Positions 60,774 to 64,000 of a stretch of DNA of 64,000 bases are shown here, in pieces. The notes beneath the pieces were generated by a model. That model was not told the DNA's origin. It worked only from the letters and a program-made list of their open reading frames with translations, and ran no database searches. Each line of letters starts with the position of its first letter. Position 1 is the stretch's first letter. The position numbers and the translations under genes were made by a program. The DNA comes from Oscillospiraceae bacterium. GTDB lineage: Bacteria > Bacillota > Clostridia > Oscillospirales > Oscillospiraceae. The stretch is from positions 1 to 64,000 of the forward strand of contig JAFZSD010000004.1 of NCBI GenBank assembly GCA_017619535.1, given 5' to 3'.

Positions 60774-61892
60774 ATGAAGTTCTCGTGTGAAAAATATCTG
60801 CTTCAGTCAGCTGTAGCCACAGCATCCCGGGCAGCTGCGGCAAAGAGTTCAGTACCCGCGCTGGAAGGTCTTCTGGTAGAGGCCGGGACAGATACGGTAA
60901 GAGTCACTGGTTACGATCTCAAAACGGGTATAACTACAACGATACCCGCGGACGTGGCTTCCAGCGGATATCTGGTGCTGAATGCCCGTCTTCTGGGAGA
61001 TATCGTCAGAAAACTGCCAGACGAGATCCTTACCGTAGAAGTGGATGACAACTATATGACCCGGATACGCAGCGGCATGAGCGATTTCGAGATAGTCGGC
61101 ACGTCTGCCGAGGATTATCCGGAACTTCCTTCCGTGGAGTCCGTAAACAACGTGGATATACCGGGGAAAATACTCCGCAGCATGATATCCCAGACATGCT
61201 TTGCCGTCAGCGACAATGAAGCGCGGCCCATACACACGGGTGCTCTCTTTGAGATAGAGAACGGAAAGCTTACCATGGTCGCCGTCGACGGTTACAGGCT
61301 CGCTCTTCGCCGCGAAGAGATCGAGGGCGCTGAAGGGACGGAGTGCAGTTTCGTCGTTCCCGGTTCCGCTCTCTCCGAGGTCGAAAAGATAGCGCCCGAT
61401 TCGGATGACAAGGTAAGGATAACCCTCGGAGCGAAGCACGTCGTATTCACGACGGAGGACACTACGCTTATATCGCGCCGTCTCGAGGGCGAATTTCTTA
61501 ATTACAAGAAATCCATACCAACAGCCGGAAAGTAGACGGTCGCCGTATCCGCATCGGAACTGACCTCGTCCGTTGAAAGAGTCTCCCTGATAATAAGCGA
61601 CAGACTCAAGAGCCCCGTGCGCTGCACCTTCGGCGACGGCGTTATCCGGTTACTTACCGTGACGCCTCTCGGACGCGCCAGCGACGAATGCGCGGCAGAA
61701 GGAAACGCCGAGGATCTGGAGATAGGATTCAACAACCGCTATCTGCTCGACGCGCTCAAAGCGGTACCGGCGGACAAGGTCTTCATAAAGCTGATGAGCG
61801 GCATTTCGCCTTGCCTCATCGTTCCCGCGGACGAAGGAGACAGTTTCCTTTATATGATCCTTCCGGTAAGACTCAAGGCGAACGAAGGCTGA
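60774..61892 (+). pseudogene. dnaN: DNA polymerase III beta clamp interrupted by an in-frame TAG
   Basis: From ATG 60774 (AAAGGG 8 bases upstream) the frame runs 253 codons to TAG at 61533-61535 and goes on in the same frame to TGA at 61892, giving 371 residues plus the stop, normal for the sliding clamp. The first two clamp domains precede the stop and domain three (SASELTSSVERVSLIISDRLK in part, ending MILPVRL) follows it. The end keeps the MPMRL-type motif as LPVRL. The codon lies in the AGK-stop-TV turn, a variable position where AAG, GAG or CAG would be one base away. Loss of domain three would kill the clamp, so error or readthrough is more likely than decay. Confidence 0.9.
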
Positions 61893-61895
61893 CGA

Positions 61896-62156
61896 ATGAA
61901 AGTACGGCTCAAAAAACTGTCCGGCGACCGGCCGGAAGCTGAAAAAGTGGCCATATCCACCGATTTCATAAAACTCGACGCCTTTCTCAAGTACTGCTGC
62001 GCCGCGGAGACCGGCGGCATAGCAAAGATCATGATCCAGGACGGAGACGTCAGGGTCAACGGCGAGACATGCCTGACAAGAGGAAAAAAGCTCCGGCCCG
62101 GAGACCGGGTGGAGGCCGGCGGAAAACTGTACGAACTGACCGCGGAGGAAAAATGA
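61896..62156 (+). CDS. yaaA: S4-domain RNA-binding protein YaaA/RlbA type
   Basis: 86 residues. The S4 core FIKLDAFLKYCCAAETGG and IMIQDGDVRVNGE is followed by RGKKLRPGD. It always lies between dnaN and recF in Firmicutes and is thought to act in ribosome assembly. It overlaps recF by 4 bases (ATGA). Confidence 0.94.
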   Translation: MKVRLKKLSGDRPEAEKVAISTDFIKLDAFLKYCCAAETGGIAKIMIQDGDVRVNGETCLTRGKKLRPGDRVEAGGKLYELTAEEK

Positions 62157-63265
62157 CCGTAAACGACCTCTCGCTCGAGGGTTTTCGAAGCTATATTAAC
62201 GCCGGGGCGCTGTTCTGCCCTGAAACGAACATCATAACAGGCATCAACGCGCAGGGAAAAACGAATCTCGTAGAAGCCATTTACTACCTGACCTGCGGCC
62301 GGTCGTTCAGAGCGCGGACGGACGGCGAGATCATCAATTTCGGCTGCAATGAAGCGGCGATAAAAGCCGGCATAACCAGCGGCGGCCGAGAACAGACGGT
62401 CGAAGCGCACCTGTACCGGGGCCGGAGGAAGACGATACTCATAAACGGCGTAAAACAGAAAACCGCCGCCTCCCTTTCCGGCAGGCTCACCGCGGTCCTT
62501 TTCTGCCCGGACGACCTTTCGATGATAAGGGCCGGCTCAGCGGCGAGAAGACGGGTGATGGATCAGTGTCTGTGCCAGATCAGACCGCGCTACGCGGAAG
62601 CGCTCACGGAGTACGGGAGGATATACGACCAGAAATCCCGCATACTTAAGGACTGGCGGGAGAAACCGTCGCTCCTGGAAGCTCTGGATGAATACAACGA
62701 CCGCATGGCGGAATACGGAGCCGTCCTCATATACTACAGGGCCCGCCTCGCGGAAGCGCTTTCTGAGCGGGCGGCGGCGATACACAGGGATTTTTCAGGC
62801 GGCGCGGAAGAACTCTCGCTGAGTTACAGGACTGTTAAGACGGACGCCGATCCGCTCACGCTGAAGCCGGAGGAGATAATGCTGCCGCTCAGGGAGCATC
62901 AGGCTTCCCATAAACGCGCGGAGCTGGAGTCCGGAACCTGCCTGTCCGGCGCCCACAAGGACGATCTGGAGGTAGAGATAAACGGCAGACCGGCAAAGAG
63001 TTTCGCATCTCAGGGCCAGACAAGGACCGCCGCGCTGTCCGTAAAGATGGCGGAGAGGGAGATACTGGCCGCAGATACCGGAGAAAGCCCCGTTCTGCTG
63101 CTCGACGACGTTCTTTCGGAACTCGACGCAGGAAGACAGGATTTCGTCCTTAACCGCGTAGGCGGAGGACAGGTGTTCATTACCTGCTGTGAGGACGACC
63201 GTATCTCACAGAAGACCGGCGGACGTATCTTCAGGATCACCGACGGGGAGATAAGACCCGTCTGA
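62153..63265 (+). CDS. recF: DNA replication and repair protein RecF
   Basis: 370 residues from ATG 62153, which overlaps the yaaA stop; a longer reading from 62069 gives Arg-rich shadow sequence. SMC-like ATPase with Walker A GINAQGKTNLVEA, signature SGAHKDDLEVEI and Walker B LLLDDVLSELD. Loads RecA at gaps with RecO and RecR. Confidence 0.97.
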   Translation: MTVNDLSLEGFRSYINAGALFCPETNIITGINAQGKTNLVEAIYYLTCGRSFRARTDGEIINFGCNEAAIKAGITSGGREQTVEAHLYRGRRKTILINGVKQKTAASLSGRLTAVLFCPDDLSMIRAGSAARRRVMDQCLCQIRPRYAEALTEYGRIYDQKSRILKDWREKPSLLEALDEYNDRMAEYGAVLIYYRARLAEALSERAAAIHRDFSGGAEELSLSYRTVKTDADPLTLKPEEIMLPLREHQASHKRAELESGTCLSGAHKDDLEVEINGRPAKSFASQGQTRTAALSVKMAEREILAADTGESPVLLLDDVLSELDAGRQDFVLNRVGGGQVFITCCEDDRISQKTGGRIFRITDGEIRPV

Positions 63266-63294
63266 AAAAGAACGGAGAGGGAGCGCGGACAGAC

Positions 63295-63579
63295 ATGTAT
63301 CTCCATCTCGGCCAGGGCACGGTCGTGCCCTTTAAATCCGTTATCGGGGTGTTCGATCTCGACAACGCGTCGAGTTCACATATAACACGGGCGTTTCTGA
63401 GCGCAGCCGAAAAGGCGGGGAACGTCGTGAACGCATCCGACGATATACCGAAATCCTTCGTCCTCTGCGAGGAGGACGGCAGGACGACAGTTTATCTGTC
63501 GCAGCTCGCTTCGGCGACACTGCTTCGCAGGAGCGAGAGCGGCGCCATCGATCAGGCGCCTGACGAAGAAAAGGCATAA
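63295..63579 (+). CDS. remB: RemB/DUF370-like regulatory protein
   Basis: 94 residues. DUF370 core ([22 protein letters not shown], in part, and [11 protein letters not shown]) as in B. subtilis YaaB/RemB, an activator of matrix genes in that species. The conserved place between recF and gyrB supports the name. The C-terminal tail is acidic. Confidence 0.9.
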   Translation: MYLHLGQGTVVPFKSVIGVFDLDNASSSHITRAFLSAAEKAGNVVNASDDIPKSFVLCEEDGRTTVYLSQLASATLLRRSESGAIDQAPDEEKA

Positions 63580-63601
63580 GCATCGTGAGGAGCATCAGAA
63601 T

Positions 63602-64000
63602 ATGACTGACTACAACGAAACAGAATACAGCGAACTCGAAAAAGTCACGCAGGAATACGACGCATCGCAGATACAGGTCCTGGAAGGCCTCGAGGCAGTC
63701 CGGAAAAGGCCGGGCATGTACATCGGCTCGACGTCTTCGTCCGGTCTGCATCATCTCGTATACGAGATCGTGGACAACTCGATCGACGAGGCGCTGGCTG
63801 GATACTGCAGCGAGATAGAAGTGCGTATCCGCGAGGGCAACATCATCACCGTCGTCGACAACGGGCGCGGCATACCGGTCGATATACAGGAACAGACCGG
63901 CAAGAGCGCGCTGGAGGTGGTCTTCACCGTCCTTCACGCAGGCGGCAAATTCGGCGGAGGCGGCTATAAGGTCTCAGGCGGTCTCCACGGCGTCGGCGCA
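63602..64000 (+). CDS. gyrB: DNA gyrase subunit B (partial, cut by the right edge)
   Basis: 133 codons of the N-terminal ATPase domain are in the window: [40 protein letters not shown] in parts, the NGRGIP nucleotide motif and the [16 protein letters not shown] region. RBS GAGGAG precedes the ATG. No stop codon in the visible part. Confidence 0.98.
   Translation, partial: MTDYNETEYSELEKVTQEYDASQIQVLEGLEAVRKRPGMYIGSTSSSGLHHLVYEIVDNSIDEALAGYCSEIEVRIREGNIITVVDNGRGIPVDIQEQTGKSALEVVFTVLHAGGKFGGGGYKVSGGLHGVGA

Noticed and set aside
35171-61535. Reassignment of TAA or TAG as sense codons
   Set aside because: TAA ends many intact genes (mgsA, mreC, dnaA and others) and TAG ends uvrB at its natural C-terminus, with nonsense after it.

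Overview
The window looks like a GC-rich (by eye well over 50%) chromosome segment from an anaerobic member of the Clostridia, probably Oscillospirales or a close relative. The evidence is the gene content and order: recJ-rel-dtd-MBL hydrolase-hemZ, maf-mreC-mreD-mrdA-minD-mgsA, flippase-mazG-hup-rqcP, a one-chain clostridial PurL, IreB, DnaD plus a DnaC/DnaI-type loader, RemB, and an SLH-anchored surface protein. The right end holds the classical dnaA-dnaN-yaaA-recF-remB-gyrB block. No rRNA, tRNA, CRISPR array, insertion sequence or prophage was recognised.

Layout. 1-2497 (minus): one open frame joining a MurJ/YtgP-type lipid II flippase to MurT, the lipid II amidation ligase; it runs off the left edge. 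2.7-14.1 kb (plus): secA, pgeF, a peptide-type ABC binding lipoprotein, purL, cdd, ireB, a small conserved protein and an SH3b-NlpC/P60 hydrolase. 14.2-22.2 kb (minus): a zinc-ribbon membrane protein, then the recJ-rel-dtd-MBL-hemZ-nucleoside kinase operon. 22.4-34.4 kb (minus): an accessory cell-surface cluster. 34.4-45.1 kb (minus): aspS, hisS, mgsA, minD, mrdA, mreD, mreC, maf and a U32 peptidase. 45.3-64 kb (plus): dnaD, dnaC-like loader, flippase, mazG, hup, rqcP, gtrA, apbE, uvrB, a small exporter, recD2, comF, mreB and the dnaA block.

The 22.4-34.4 kb cluster is the most unusual region. Four lipoproteins, a two-helix DUF4405-like cytochrome b protein, a 1,877-residue SLH surface protein and a short membrane-anchored protein sit together. 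Five of these seven proteins carry one or more copies of a domain that resembles the sulfite-oxidase (SUOX) molybdopterin fold but shows no consistent molybdenum-ligand cysteine. One lipoprotein joins such a domain to an FMN-binding domain with a flavinylation motif, and an ApbE flavin transferase is encoded at 51.2 kb. I infer an extracytosolic flavin/heme redox or sensing system; its substrate is unknown.

Two essential genes, aspS and dnaN, are each interrupted by one in-frame stop codon (TAA and TAG) while the rest of each frame is intact. Sequencing or assembly error is the simplest explanation, but it should be checked. Sporulation genes that usually follow rqcP (yabP, yabQ) are absent and gtrA-apbE sits in their place, which hints at a lineage that does not sporulate.
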